From: Rhodothermus marinus DSM 4252
Lineage (GTDB): Bacteria; Bacteroidota; Rhodothermia; Rhodothermales; Rhodothermaceae
Reading direction: 5' to 3'
Assembly: GCF_000024845.1 (NCBI RefSeq)
Contig: NC_013501.1
Coordinates: forward strand, 438,001-502,000
DNA length: 64,000 nucleotides
Shown here: one piece after another, positions 24,707-33,906 of the stretch
How positions within the stretch are numbered: position 1 is the stretch's first letter
Layout of the letters: each line of letters starts with the position of its first letter
Made by a program: the position numbers and the translations under genes
Notes under the pieces: model-generated
What the model saw: the letters and a program-made list of their open reading frames with translations, nothing else
Databases searched by the model: none
Told to the model about the DNA's origin: nothing

Positions 24707-25471
24707 ATGAAACTGCTGGCCATAAGCGATCTGCGCGAAGCGTTCGACTACATCGACCGGCTTCCCGAGATCGTGCAGGAAGCCCGTATTGATGCTGTGC
24801 TTTTTGCCGGCGAGATTCTGCAGGCCGAGGCCCGCAAAGCCGAGTGGGAGCGGGCGGTGCGCGAGCAGCGGTTGCCGGACCGGGCCCGGCCGGAGGTGGT
24901 CGAGGAGCGCAAGAACGACGCCGAGTCGCTGATGACCTTCTTCCGGCGGCTGAACACGATCGGCGTGCCGGTGTACGTGATTCCGGGCCGGAACGACGCG
25001 CCGGAGCGTTTCTTCATGCAGGCCGCCTTCAACAGCGAGATCGTGACGCCGCACGTGCACATGGTGCACCGGAGCTTTGCGCCCCTGGGCGGCCGCTACA
25101 TGGTGGCGGGCTTCGGTGGTGAGGTGACCGTCGAAGCCCGGGATCACGAGTTCTTCCTGCGCTATCCGGGCTGGGAGGCGATCTTCTCGCTGGACTTTCT
25201 GCGGCACCTGGATCCGCCCAAGATTCTGCTGTTCTACACGGCGCCGGCCGACCGCTTCGAGGAGCCGGCCGATCAGAGCGGTCCGGCCGCCGTGGCGCAC
25301 CTGATCAAGACCTACGATCCGCACTTCGTGGTGTGTGCGGGCGTGGGCGGCCGCAAGGAAAAGAAGCAGCTGGGGAATACGCTGGTGGTCTTCCCCGGCT
25401 CGCTGGCCGAAGGCGACTACGCGATCATCGACACGCGGGAGAAAGAGGTGGCCTTCGGGAATCTGCGATAA
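24707..25471 (+). CDS. TT1561-like metallophosphoesterase-fold protein with altered metal site
   Basis: 254 aa resembling Thermus TT1561 (Metallophos_3): RYPGWEAIF...LLFYTAP...VAHLIKTYDPHFVVCAGVGG...VVFPGSLAEGDYAIID follows that protein segment by segment. The calcineurin-like metal motifs are altered: DxH is DLR (D8, R10), GDxxD is GEILQ, GNHD is GRNDAP and GHxH is absent. It may not bind two metals in the usual way. A strong ribosome site (GGAGG) precedes ATG 24707; the in-frame 5' extension is dropped. Preceded by a 129-bp gap with two GTTAAC palindromes (24608 and 24623) and followed by a terminator. Function unknown. Confidence 0.75.
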   Translation: MKLLAISDLREAFDYIDRLPEIVQEARIDAVLFAGEILQAEARKAEWERAVREQRLPDRARPEVVEERKNDAESLMTFFRRLNTIGVPVYVIPGRNDAPERFFMQAAFNSEIVTPHVHMVHRSFAPLGGRYMVAGFGGEVTVEARDHEFFLRYPGWEAIFSLDFLRHLDPPKILLFYTAPADRFEEPADQSGPAAVAHLIKTYDPHFVVCAGVGGRKEKKQLGNTLVVFPGSLAEGDYAIIDTREKEVAFGNLR

Positions 25472-25488
25472 GTTGCGAAACGCATACG

Positions 25489-25527
25489 AACGCCGCGTCG
25501 CGCTGTCAGGCGACGTGGCGTTTTCTT
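25489..25527 (+). terminator. Rho-independent terminator after the TT1561-like gene
   Basis: AACGCCGCGTCGC and GCGACGTGGCGTT pair over 13 positions with one mismatch, followed by TTTTCTTT. It lies 18 bp after the stop. Confidence 0.8.
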
Positions 25528-25577
25528 TATCTGTACGGGCCTTTGCTCAGAGAATCAGGAGCGTCGCCTGAGCCGCG

Positions 25578-26144
25578 CTACGAGGTCGGCGCCGCCAGCC
25601 CCAGCCGTTCGGCCTCGGCCTGCATGCCGGCGATCACGTGGGCGATGTGTTCTTCGAGCGGAAGGCCCAGCTCTTCGGCGCCCCGGTAGATGTCCTCGCG
25701 GCTGACGCCGGCTGCAAAGGCTTTGTCCTTGAGCTTTTTCCTGACGGATTTCACCGTCAGCCCTTCGAGCCGCGTGGGGCGCACGTAGGCCACGGCCGTG
25801 ATGAAGCCCGCCAGCTCGTCGACGGCGAACAGCGCCCGGGCCAGAAGCGTGCGGCGCGGCGTGCCCGTGTAGTCGGCGTGGCCGAGAATGGCCTCGAGCA
25901 TTTCTTCGGGATAGCCCAGCTCGCGGAGCACGCGCACACCCACGTACGGATGCTCCTCGGGCGTAGGATGGCGCTCGTAGTCCAGGTCGTGCAACAGACC
26001 CGTCATGCGCCAGAGCGTTTCATCTTCGCCGAAATGGCGAGCGTAGTGCGCCATGGCCGCTTCCACGGCATAGCCGTGGCGCCGGAGATTTTCCGATTGC
26101 GTCCACTCGTGAAAGAGCTTCAGGGCGTCTTCGTAGGTCGGCAT
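25578..26144 (-). CDS. HD-domain hydrolase
   Basis: 188 aa HD-superfamily phosphohydrolase. The domain reads RHGYAVEAAMAHYARHFG (first His), LLHDLDYERHP (HD pair), EILGHADY... (His-Ala-Asp). The C-terminal helices resemble the HDIG/YqeK-like phosphohydrolases acting on nucleotides. It is 3 bp downstream of the Tat-exported isomerase-like gene on the same strand. The substrate is not identifiable. Confidence 0.82.
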   Translation of the reverse strand: MPTYEDALKLFHEWTQSENLRRHGYAVEAAMAHYARHFGEDETLWRMTGLLHDLDYERHPTPEEHPYVGVRVLRELGYPEEMLEAILGHADYTGTPRRTLLARALFAVDELAGFITAVAYVRPTRLEGLTVKSVRKKLKDKAFAAGVSREDIYRGAEELGLPLEEHIAHVIAGMQAEAERLGLAAPTS

Positions 26145-26147
26145 GGC

Positions 26148-27011
<864 letters not shown>

Positions 27012-27094
27012 GGCCTTTTATAAACCGGTCTGGTGAACGAAGCACCGTTAAAAAACGACATGATGGATTGTTGCGCAAGGGATCGGGAGAATTT

Positions 27095-27121
27095 ATAAGG
27101 AGCCGCCCTGCGGGACCTTAT
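27095..27121. promoter_or_regulatory. Inverted repeat in divergent intergenic region
   Basis: ATAAGG-AG-CCGC-CCT-GCGG-GA-CCTTAT forms a 12-position stem with a two-base internal mismatch. It lies between the divergent isomerase-like and antiporter genes; no T-run follows, so it is more likely a regulatory site or repeat than a terminator. Confidence 0.4.
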
Positions 27122-27236
27122 CAGACAGATGCCTTCTTTGTTATCTTGTCATGCCGAACCGATGAGGCACCGCATGTAGTGGGTGCAGCTCGGGCGGCCT
27201 TTCCGGGTAGCGATCCTCTGACAGCAGGTAACCTGT

Positions 27237-29795
27237 ATGGAGTCCATCGTACTGGGCATTGTGGCCGTGCTGGTGCTGGGCGTGGGCGCTCAGTGGCTGG
27301 CCTGGCGCTTTCGGTTGCCCTCGATTTTGCTATTGCTCATTTTCGGATTTCTGGCCGGACCGGTAACCGGACTGCTGCCGCCCGAGGCGTTGCAGGGCGA
27401 CTGGGTGTTCGCGTTCGTTTCGCTTTCGATCGGGATCATCCTGTTCGAGGGCGGACTGAACCTGCGGCTGTCGGAATTGCGCGAGGTGGGCAAGGCCGTC
27501 CGCAACCTGATCACCGTCGGCGTGCTGGTGACCTGGGTGCTGGCCGGACTGGCCGCCTATCACATCGTGGGGCTGAATCCGAGCTTGTCCGTGCTGGTGG
27601 GCGCCATCCTGACGGTGACCGGACCGACCGTGGTCATCCCGCTCCTGCGCCACGTGCGGCCTTCGGGGCGCGTGGGCGCCGTGGCCAAGTGGGAAGGGAT
27701 CACGATCGATCCGGTGGGCGCCATCCTGGCCGTGCTGGTGCTGGAGACGATCCTGCTGCTGGAGGCGGCGCCGGGCGCGGGCGAAAGCCTGAGCGAAGCA
27801 ATCTGGCATGCCGTCGAGGGCCTGCTGCTGACCATCACGATCAGCGTGGGCATCAGCGTGCTGGGGGCGGCCCTGCTGATCCTGCTGCTCTACCGACGGC
27901 TGATCCCCGACTATCTACAGAGCCCGATCGCGCTGATGATTGTGGTGGCGACGTTCGCCCTGTCGAACGTGCTGCAGGAAGAATCGGGCCTGCTGGAGGT
28001 CACGCTGCTGGGCATCATTCTGGCCAACCAGCGCTACGTGCCGGTGCGGCGCATCACGGAGTTCAAAGAGGACCTGCAGGTGCTTCTGATCTCCAGCCTG
28101 TTCATCGTGCTGAGCGCCCGGCTGGACATCGAATCGCTGCGCTTCATCGAAGAGGAAGCTCTGCTGTTTCTGGCGGCGCTGGTGCTGGTGGTGCGGCCGG
28201 TAGCCGTGTGGATCTCGACGCTGGGCACGAACCTGAACTGGCGCGAAAAGGTGTTTCTGTCGTGGCTGGCGCCCCGCGGGATCGTGGCGGCGGCCGTGGC
28301 CTCGCTGTTCGCCTTTCGCATGGAGACTGTCTATCCGGGCCAGGCACAGACCATCGTACCGCTCGTCTTTCTGGTGATCGTGGGCACCGTCGCGCTTTAC
28401 GGATTGACGATCGCACCGCTGGCTCGCTTCCTGAAACTGGCCGATCCGAACCCGCAGGGCGTGCTGATTCTGGGCGCTCACCTGTGGGCGCGGCGCCTGG
28501 CGACGATCCTGCGCGATCTGGGCTTCAAGGTGCTCCTGATCGACTCGAACGCCGACAACATTGCGCGGGCGCGACGGGCCCGGCTACCGGCAGCCCGGGT
28601 GAACGCGCTCTCGGAAGAGGTGCTGGACGAGCTGGATCTGAGCGGCATCGGGTATTTTCTGGCGCTGACGCCCAACGACGAGGTGAACGCTCTGGCGGCG
28701 CTGCACTTCGCCGAGGTGTTCGACAGCACCTCGGTTTTTCAGCTGGCCATGCGTTCGGAAGACGGCGAGCAGGACTTGCCCGCCCACCTGCGGGGGCGTC
28801 CGCTCTTCGGCGGGAAGGTTACCTATGCGACGCTCACCGAACGCTTCAACCAGGGCGGCGAGATTCGGATGGTCGAGCTTTCCGAAAAGATGACCTACGA
28901 AGCGCTGCTGGAGGAATACGAGGGCGATCTGATTCTGCTGTTCGTGGTGCGGGGCAACGAGCTGCTCGTCCATGCCGAGGAGGGACAGCTCACGCCGCAG
29001 CCCGGCGACAAGGTGGTGGTGTTTCTGCCGCCGCGGGCCCGCGAAAAAGAGGAGGTCGAGGCGGTTTCGTTCGAGCAGCTTGTCACGCGGGCCTTCGTGC
29101 GCGATCTGGACCGCTGCGCGCCGTTCGAGGAGCTGGTCGAGGACGTCTCGGCGCTGCTGGCGCAGCGGTTGCCGGTGACGGCCGCCCGCCTGAGCCGGGG
29201 CTTTCTCGACGGCGCCCGCTACGGGTTGATGCCGATCACGCACGGCGTGGCGCTGGCGCACCTGCGCGTGCCCGAGATCGAGGAGCCCGAACTGCTGCTG
29301 GTGCGCTGCCGCGAGGGCGTACAGATCACCGTCGACGGCGAGGCCGTGGAGGCGCCAGCCTCGGGCCAGCCGGAGACGGTCTATGCCATACTGTTTCTGG
29401 TCAGTCCCGAGGAAAACCCCGGCAAGCACCTGCGCACGCTCGCCTACCTGGCCTCACGGATCGACGAGCCCGACTTCCTGGAGCGCTGGCGCAACGCCGC
29501 TGACGAGCTGGAACTGAAGGCGACGCTGCTGGACCCCGAACACTTCCTGATGCTGACGCTACGCGCCGACGACGAGACGGCCGCGTGGATCGGCCACGAC
29601 GTGGACGAACTGGAACTCCCGCCCTCGTGCCAGGTGGCGCTGGTGCAGCGCCAGCAGAAACGCTTCGTGCCGGGGCCGTACACGCAGCTGCAGGAAGGGG
29701 ATCGGCTGATTCTCATCGGCGAGGCGTCCGCCATCCGGTCCCTCCGCCAGCGCTTCCCCTCCGCCCGCCCCACTTCCGCCTCGGTGGAGAGATGA
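27237..29795 (+). CDS. Monovalent cation/proton antiporter (CPA1) fused to RCK/TrkA and PTS EIIA-like domains
   Basis: 852 aa membrane protein. Residues about 1-395: 12-helix NhaP-type antiporter with FEGGLNLRLSEL and TVTGPTVVIPLLRH, and the DP pair of IDPVGAILAVLVLE. About 405-500: RCK/TrkA_N-like NAD-binding fold, with the glycine loop weakened (ILGAHLWARRLA). About 560-605: first TrkA_C-like domain (LTPQPGDKVVVFLPP). About 606-775: EIIA-type PTS-like domain, with candidate phospho-His H675 in THGVALAHLRVP. About 783-845: second TrkA_C (LQEGDRLILIGE). Exchanges Na+ or K+ for H+; the cytoplasmic domains suggest gating by nucleotide or phosphorylation, as inference. Weak ribosome site. No glycolytic PTS is nearby. 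Confidence 0.85.
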   Translation: MESIVLGIVAVLVLGVGAQWLAWRFRLPSILLLLIFGFLAGPVTGLLPPEALQGDWVFAFVSLSIGIILFEGGLNLRLSELREVGKAVRNLITVGVLVTWVLAGLAAYHIVGLNPSLSVLVGAILTVTGPTVVIPLLRHVRPSGRVGAVAKWEGITIDPVGAILAVLVLETILLLEAAPGAGESLSEAIWHAVEGLLLTITISVGISVLGAALLILLLYRRLIPDYLQSPIALMIVVATFALSNVLQEESGLLEVTLLGIILANQRYVPVRRITEFKEDLQVLLISSLFIVLSARLDIESLRFIEEEALLFLAALVLVVRPVAVWISTLGTNLNWREKVFLSWLAPRGIVAAAVASLFAFRMETVYPGQAQTIVPLVFLVIVGTVALYGLTIAPLARFLKLADPNPQGVLILGAHLWARRLATILRDLGFKVLLIDSNADNIARARRARLPAARVNALSEEVLDELDLSGIGYFLALTPNDEVNALAALHFAEVFDSTSVFQLAMRSEDGEQDLPAHLRGRPLFGGKVTYATLTERFNQGGEIRMVELSEKMTYEALLEEYEGDLILLFVVRGNELLVHAEEGQLTPQPGDKVVVFLPPRAREKEEVEAVSFEQLVTRAFVRDLDRCAPFEELVEDVSALLAQRLPVTAARLSRGFLDGARYGLMPITHGVALAHLRVPEIEEPELLLVRCREGVQITVDGEAVEAPASGQPETVYAILFLVSPEENPGKHLRTLAYLASRIDEPDFLERWRNAADELELKATLLDPEHFLMLTLRADDETAAWIGHDVDELELPPSCQVALVQRQQKRFVPGPYTQLQEGDRLILIGEASAIRSLRQRFPSARPTSASVER

Positions 29796-29860
29796 TGCGG
29801 GAAACCGGTAACACTCCAATTCGTGCCAGTACCCTGGAGATGAGGTGATGGGAGAAGGTT

Positions 29861-30199
29861 ATGCAAACGAATACGGTTGAACTTGCAGAAGTCCTCCGGC
29901 AGGCCGTTGCCATTCTAAAAGCTTTCGGCGTTCGAAAGGTTGTTTTATTTGGGTCGGCGGCACGCGGTAAGCCGGAGATATCCTTGCAGCTCGGAGATCT
30001 TGATCTTGCCTGCGAGGGATTGCCAGCTACGCGTTTTTTTGAGGCACTGGGGCGTCTGCTTCGTACGCTTCCCATACCGGTAGATCTGATCGATCTGGAA
30101 GACCCGGCCTTACCACAGACACTTCGTGCCAGGGTTTTACAGGAGGGGATCATACTTTATGAGGAAGACACACCTGATGCGGCTTCGGTCGGAAATTGA
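29861..30199 (+). CDS. mntA: MntA-type nucleotidyltransferase antitoxin
   Basis: 112 aa minimal nucleotidyltransferase. GSAARGK (31-37) and GDLDLA (D46, D48) form GSx13DxD, slightly longer than the usual GSx10DxD. In characterised MntA/HepT pairs the antitoxin adds AMP to the HepT tyrosine and silences its RNase activity. The gene overlaps hepT by 41 bp. Its partner is disrupted, so this antitoxin appears to be an orphan. Confidence 0.85.
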   Translation: MQTNTVELAEVLRQAVAILKAFGVRKVVLFGSAARGKPEISLQLGDLDLACEGLPATRFFEALGRLLRTLPIPVDLIDLEDPALPQTLRARVLQEGIILYEEDTPDAASVGN

Positions 30200-30852
30200 G
30201 ACGGAATGGCCGCGCCTGGAGATGCTCGTTCAAGAATTGCAGCAGCTTGTAGCGGGCTTACCCGCTCAGGCTGAACCTTCGCACAGAGATAAGGCTGCGA
30301 TTGGTGCTTTTCTGCATAGCTTTTATAACGGGATAGAGAACATCCTGAAGCATTTGGCCCGGGAGATTGATCAAAATGTACCGAAAGGAGAAGGATGGCA
30401 CCGCGCACTGCTGCAACGTATGTCCATTGCAGTACCGGGAATTCGGTCCGCCATTCTTCGGCCAGACACGATAATCATGCTTGAGCCTTATACGAATTCC
30501 GGAAAATCATTGTGCATGTGAGAAAGCACGGGCGCACACGGTGGTGCGCCCCTACAGATTCTTGACGTTTTCCCTATCCTGTAGGGACGGACCCCTGTGT
30601 CCGCCCGATCATACCCGCCGGATTGCGTATGCCACACGGGGTGCGGTACCCTTATGCACCGGTAAATCAGCGATCCCATATTATTTAGGATTTCGGCATT
30701 TTTTTCGGCATGCCTACACCTTTGAAATTGACTGGAATAAGCTACAGCCATTGATTACGCATGTAGCGGTTGTTTTGAAACAGGTCAGAGCAGATATCTC
30801 GGCATTTTTTGAAACGGAATTAAATCCCGGAGCGCGTGGAAAGGAATGCTGA
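30159..30852 (+). pseudogene. hepT: hepT toxin gene split by a 189-bp element
   Basis: HepT-type RNase toxin. The 5' part (30159-30491) encodes helices ending IIMLEPY; the frame then stops within the element (30521). The 3' part (30685-30852) resumes in another frame with LGFRHFFRHAYTFEIDW, containing the active-site motif RX4HXY. Deleting the 189-bp element plus one TTAT copy (193 bp, 193 mod 3 = 1) rejoins EPY-LGFRHF in frame and gives a 166-aa HepT. The ribosome site AGGAGG (30141-30146) serves ATG 30159; ATG 30177 is an alternative. Without the C-terminal motif the truncated product should be inactive. Confidence 0.85.
30492..30680 (-). mobile_element. 189-bp element, copy B, inserted in hepT
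   Basis: Same length as copy A and its reverse complement at about 89 % identity without gaps. It is flanked by the direct repeat TTAT (30488-30491 and 30681-30684), consistent with a 4-bp target duplication. It carries the two REP-like hairpins. Subterminal similarity (GGTGCATAAG near one end, GTGCATGTGAG near the other) suggests imperfect inverted ends. It encodes no transposase, so it would be moved in trans. Confidence 0.85.
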
Positions 30853-30900
30853 GCGATGGGGCCTCGAGGGACCGCCTGAATGTTCAGTTTCGACCCTCCC

Positions 30901-33225
30901 TCACGTGGCCTCGGCCGTTACGCGGGCACGCAGGCGGCGGGCGGCTTCCACCATGTGGCGCAGGGCAGGCTCGACTTCGGCCCAGCGGCGCGTCTTGAGG
31001 CCGCAATCGGGGTTGACCCACAGCCGCTCGGCCGGGATCACCTCCAGCGCGCGTTTCAGCAACGCCTCGATTTCTTCCACCGAGGGCACGCGCGGTGAAT
31101 GGATGTCGTACACGCCGGGACCGATGGCGTTTGGGTAGCGGAAGCGCCGGAAGGCGTCCAGCAATGCCATGCGCGAGCGCGCCGCCTCGATGGAGATCAC
31201 GTCGGCGTCGAGCGCGGCGATGGCCTCCAGGATGTCCTCGAAGTCGGCGTAGCACATGTGCGTGTGGATCTGGGTCTCGTCGCGCACGACGCAGGAGGCA
31301 AGGCGGAAGCATTCGACGGCCCATTCGAGGTAGGCAGGCCAGTCGCGGCGGCGCAGGGGAAGTCCCTCGCGCAGGGCCGGTTCGTCGATCTGGATGACGG
31401 AAATGCCGGCGGCTTCGAGGTCGGCCACCTCGTCGCGGAGTGCCAGCGCGATCTGGCGGCAGGTGTCGGCCCGGGGCTGATCGTCGCGCACAAAGGACCA
31501 CTGCAGGATCGTCACGGGGCCGGTCAGGATGCCTTTGACCGGGCGTGCGGTGCAGCGTTGCGCAAAGGTAGTCCAGCGTACGGTCATGGGGCCGCGCCGC
31601 GCCACGTCGCCGTAGAGGATGGGCGGGCGCACGCAGCGCGTGCCGTAGCTCTGCACCCAGCCGTTGCGCGTGACCAGAAAGCCCTGAAGCTGCTCGGCGA
31701 AGTACTCCACCATGTCGGAGCGTTCGGGCTCGCCGTGCACGAGCACGTCCAGCCCGATGGCCTCCTGGCGGGCGATCGTCTCGGCGATAGTGGCTTCCAG
31801 GAATTGCTCGTAGACCTCCCGGGACAGCTCGCCCCGCCGAAAGGCCGCACGCTTCCGGCGCAGTTCGTCGGTCTGGGGGAACGAGCCGATCGTGGTGGTG
31901 GGCAGCAGCGGCAGCTTCAGCCGCGCGCGCTGCAGCGCGTAGCGCTCGGCAAAAGGACGGCCCCGGCGGGTCATCTCGGACGAAAGCGCGGCCAGGCGCC
32001 GCTGCACTTCCGGATCGATCCGACGCGGAGAGGTCAGACGTTCCTGGCGCGCCCGGCGGGCGGTCTCGAGTCGATCGCCTGCGGCCGCCTCGCCCTCGTT
32101 GATCAGGCGTTTGAGCGTGACCAGCTCGTCCAGCTTCTGGCGGGCGAAGGCCAGCCAGGGACGGATTTCCGGGTCGAGTTCGGCTTCGGCGTCCAGATCG
32201 ATCGGCACGTGCAGCAGCGAGCAGGAGGGACCGATCCAGACCCGTTCGCGGCCGAGGGCATCGACGGCCCGCCGCAGCATGGAAGCGGCCACGTCGAGGT
32301 CGGTGCGCCAGACGTTGCGGCCGTCCACCAGCCCCAGCGAGAGGATGCGGTCTTCGGGCAGGTGGGCCAGGGCTGGCTCGAGCTGCTCAGGCGCGCGCAC
32401 CAGGTCGAGGTGGACGGCCGCCACCGGCAGCGAGCGTGCCAGCGGCAGGTTTTCTTCGAGGCCGCCGAAATAGGTGGTCAGCACCAGCGCCGGATGTTCG
32501 GGCCGGCTCAGCGCCGCGTAGGCCTGCTGATAGGCCTGTCGGGCACCGGGCGGCAGATCGCGCACCAGACAGGGCTCGTCCATCTGCACGTAGCGGGCGC
32601 CGGCCGCCTTCAACCGGCGCAGCACTTCGGCATAAACGGGCAGCAGGCGATCGAGCAGTGTCAGCGGGTCGAAGTGCGTCACCGTCGCCCGGCCCAGCAG
32701 CAGGAACGAGACCGGGCCCAGCAACACCGGCCGCGTTTCGATGCCCAGCGCCTTCGCCTCCAGGTATTCATCGATGGGTTTTGTGGAGGCGAGCCGGAAG
32801 CGCTGCTCCGGGTGGAATTCGGGCACCAGGTAGTGATAGTTCGTATCGAACCACTTCGTCATTTCCAGCGGCGGCACGCCGGTGCCTTCCAGTCCCCGCG
32901 CTTCCAGCTCTTTTTCCTGCACGCCCCGGGCCATGGCAAAGTAGGTGGCCAGATCGACGGAATCGCCGCGCCAGCCAAAGCGTTCGGGCACGGCGCCCAC
33001 GAGCGCGATCGTGTCGAGCACGTGGTCGTAGAGCGAGAAGTCGTTCGAGGGAATCTGATCGAGCCCGGCCTCCTGTTGCCATTGCCAGTGGCGGGCGCGA
33101 AGCCGGCGTGCCGTCTCCAGCAATTCGTTTTCCGAGACCCGTCCGGCCCAGTAGCCCTCGACGGCCCACTTCAGTTCACGCGCAAGCCCGATGCGGGGAA
33201 AACCAAGATTCGTTGCCTGGATCAT
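30901..33225 (-). CDS. metE: Cobalamin-independent methionine synthase
   Basis: 774 aa, full-length MetE, which transfers a methyl group from 5-methyltetrahydrofolate-polyglutamate to homocysteine. N-terminal domain: NLGFPRIGLARELKWAVEGYW; catalytic domain: TTTIGSFPQTDELRRKRAAFRRGEL, SDMVEYFAEQL. Zinc ligands appear in HTHMCYADF (His and Cys), ISIEAARS and NPDCGLKTR (Cys). Start ATG 33225. It lies only 16 bp after the DUF5615 gene and is the last gene of a same-strand series from nrdA, so a cobalamin switch upstream of nrdA could also control it. Confidence 0.95.
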   Translation of the reverse strand: MIQATNLGFPRIGLARELKWAVEGYWAGRVSENELLETARRLRARHWQWQQEAGLDQIPSNDFSLYDHVLDTIALVGAVPERFGWRGDSVDLATYFAMARGVQEKELEARGLEGTGVPPLEMTKWFDTNYHYLVPEFHPEQRFRLASTKPIDEYLEAKALGIETRPVLLGPVSFLLLGRATVTHFDPLTLLDRLLPVYAEVLRRLKAAGARYVQMDEPCLVRDLPPGARQAYQQAYAALSRPEHPALVLTTYFGGLEENLPLARSLPVAAVHLDLVRAPEQLEPALAHLPEDRILSLGLVDGRNVWRTDLDVAASMLRRAVDALGRERVWIGPSCSLLHVPIDLDAEAELDPEIRPWLAFARQKLDELVTLKRLINEGEAAAGDRLETARRARQERLTSPRRIDPEVQRRLAALSSEMTRRGRPFAERYALQRARLKLPLLPTTTIGSFPQTDELRRKRAAFRRGELSREVYEQFLEATIAETIARQEAIGLDVLVHGEPERSDMVEYFAEQLQGFLVTRNGWVQSYGTRCVRPPILYGDVARRGPMTVRWTTFAQRCTARPVKGILTGPVTILQWSFVRDDQPRADTCRQIALALRDEVADLEAAGISVIQIDEPALREGLPLRRRDWPAYLEWAVECFRLASCVVRDETQIHTHMCYADFEDILEAIAALDADVISIEAARSRMALLDAFRRFRYPNAIGPGVYDIHSPRVPSVEEIEALLKRALEVIPAERLWVNPDCGLKTRRWAEVEPALRHMVEAARRLRARVTAEAT

Positions 33226-33241
33226 GGGGTACAAAGTTTTT

Positions 33242-33619
33242 TCAGGAAATAGGTAGAGGACGTAATCTGATGCTTTGTTCATCTACGCTGACTGCACAGC
33301 CTTCGAGCAAGCGTTGCCCGAATCGTCGCAGAACACGATCTACATAGCGTGCAACAGTATCGGGATCTACGTTGTGCAGGCGAAGCGTAATCAGAGAGGG
33401 TTTTGACCATCCTGAAATTGCTAAAAGTGAAGAAAAATCAAGGTCATGTGTTATGAGAACGCGATTTTCTTCCCGGGCAAGTCGCAGTACCTCCCAGTCC
33501 GGCGCATTGGCCGGTAGTCGATCCGAAACACGAATTACATCCCAGCCCTGCTGTTGCATTAGCGCAACAGTTAATGGCGAGATGTTCATGTCGGCGAGCA
33601 GATGAACTGTTTCGGTCAT
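33242..33619 (-). CDS. DUF5615 PIN-like protein, putative toxin
   Basis: 125 aa. LLADMNISPLTVALMQQQGWDVIRVSD and VLITHDLDFSSLLAISG are the acidic motifs of the DUF5615 (Mut7-C-like) PIN fold, a predicted RNase. Usually paired with DUF433, as here: the genes overlap by 4 bp (ATGA). Probably the toxin of a two-gene module. Confidence 0.85.
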   Translation of the reverse strand: MTETVHLLADMNISPLTVALMQQQGWDVIRVSDRLPANAPDWEVLRLAREENRVLITHDLDFSSLLAISGWSKPSLITLRLHNVDPDTVARYVDRVLRRFGQRLLEGCAVSVDEQSIRLRPLPIS

Positions 33620-33852
33620 GCCTGTTCCGGCAAGTCCGGATGAACCTGTTCCGAAACATGCCAGGCCGCATAGGCAAGTGCCTGGTAGATGTCTTCGGCT
33701 TCCAGCTCCGGATAGGCTTCCAGCACCTCCTGTACGGTTTTACCCGAGGCCAGCAGCTTCAGGATGGTGCTGACCGTGATGCGCGTTCCCCGGATGGTGG
33801 GCTGACCCAGACAGATTTCCGGGTTGATCGTGATGCGATCCAGTGGCTTCAT
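33616..33852 (-). CDS. DUF433 protein, putative antitoxin
   Basis: 78 aa: DRITINPEICLGQPTIRGTRITVSTILKLLASGKTVQEVLEAYPELEAEDIYQALAYA is the complete DUF433 winged-helix domain. Partner of the DUF5615 gene, coupled by ATGA. ATG 33852 is preferred over an in-frame TTG at 33891. The module lies 54 bp after nrdB and ahead of metE. Confidence 0.85.
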   Translation of the reverse strand: MKPLDRITINPEICLGQPTIRGTRITVSTILKLLASGKTVQEVLEAYPELEAEDIYQALAYAAWHVSEQVHPDLPEQA

Positions 33853-33906
33853 CTTGCTGTTTTGTTTTGCGTTGAGACCAGCTGGTTCCAATCCAGTTCC
33901 ACCTGC

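Noticed and set aside
30481-30852. Open frame running from inside hepT through the element into the hepT 3' part
   Set aside because: Starts with TTG and reads through the repeat; it exists only because the insertion changed frame. Better described as the hepT 3' fragment.
31099-33252. 717-codon plus-strand frame
   Set aside because: Antisense to metE, which has complete domain motifs.
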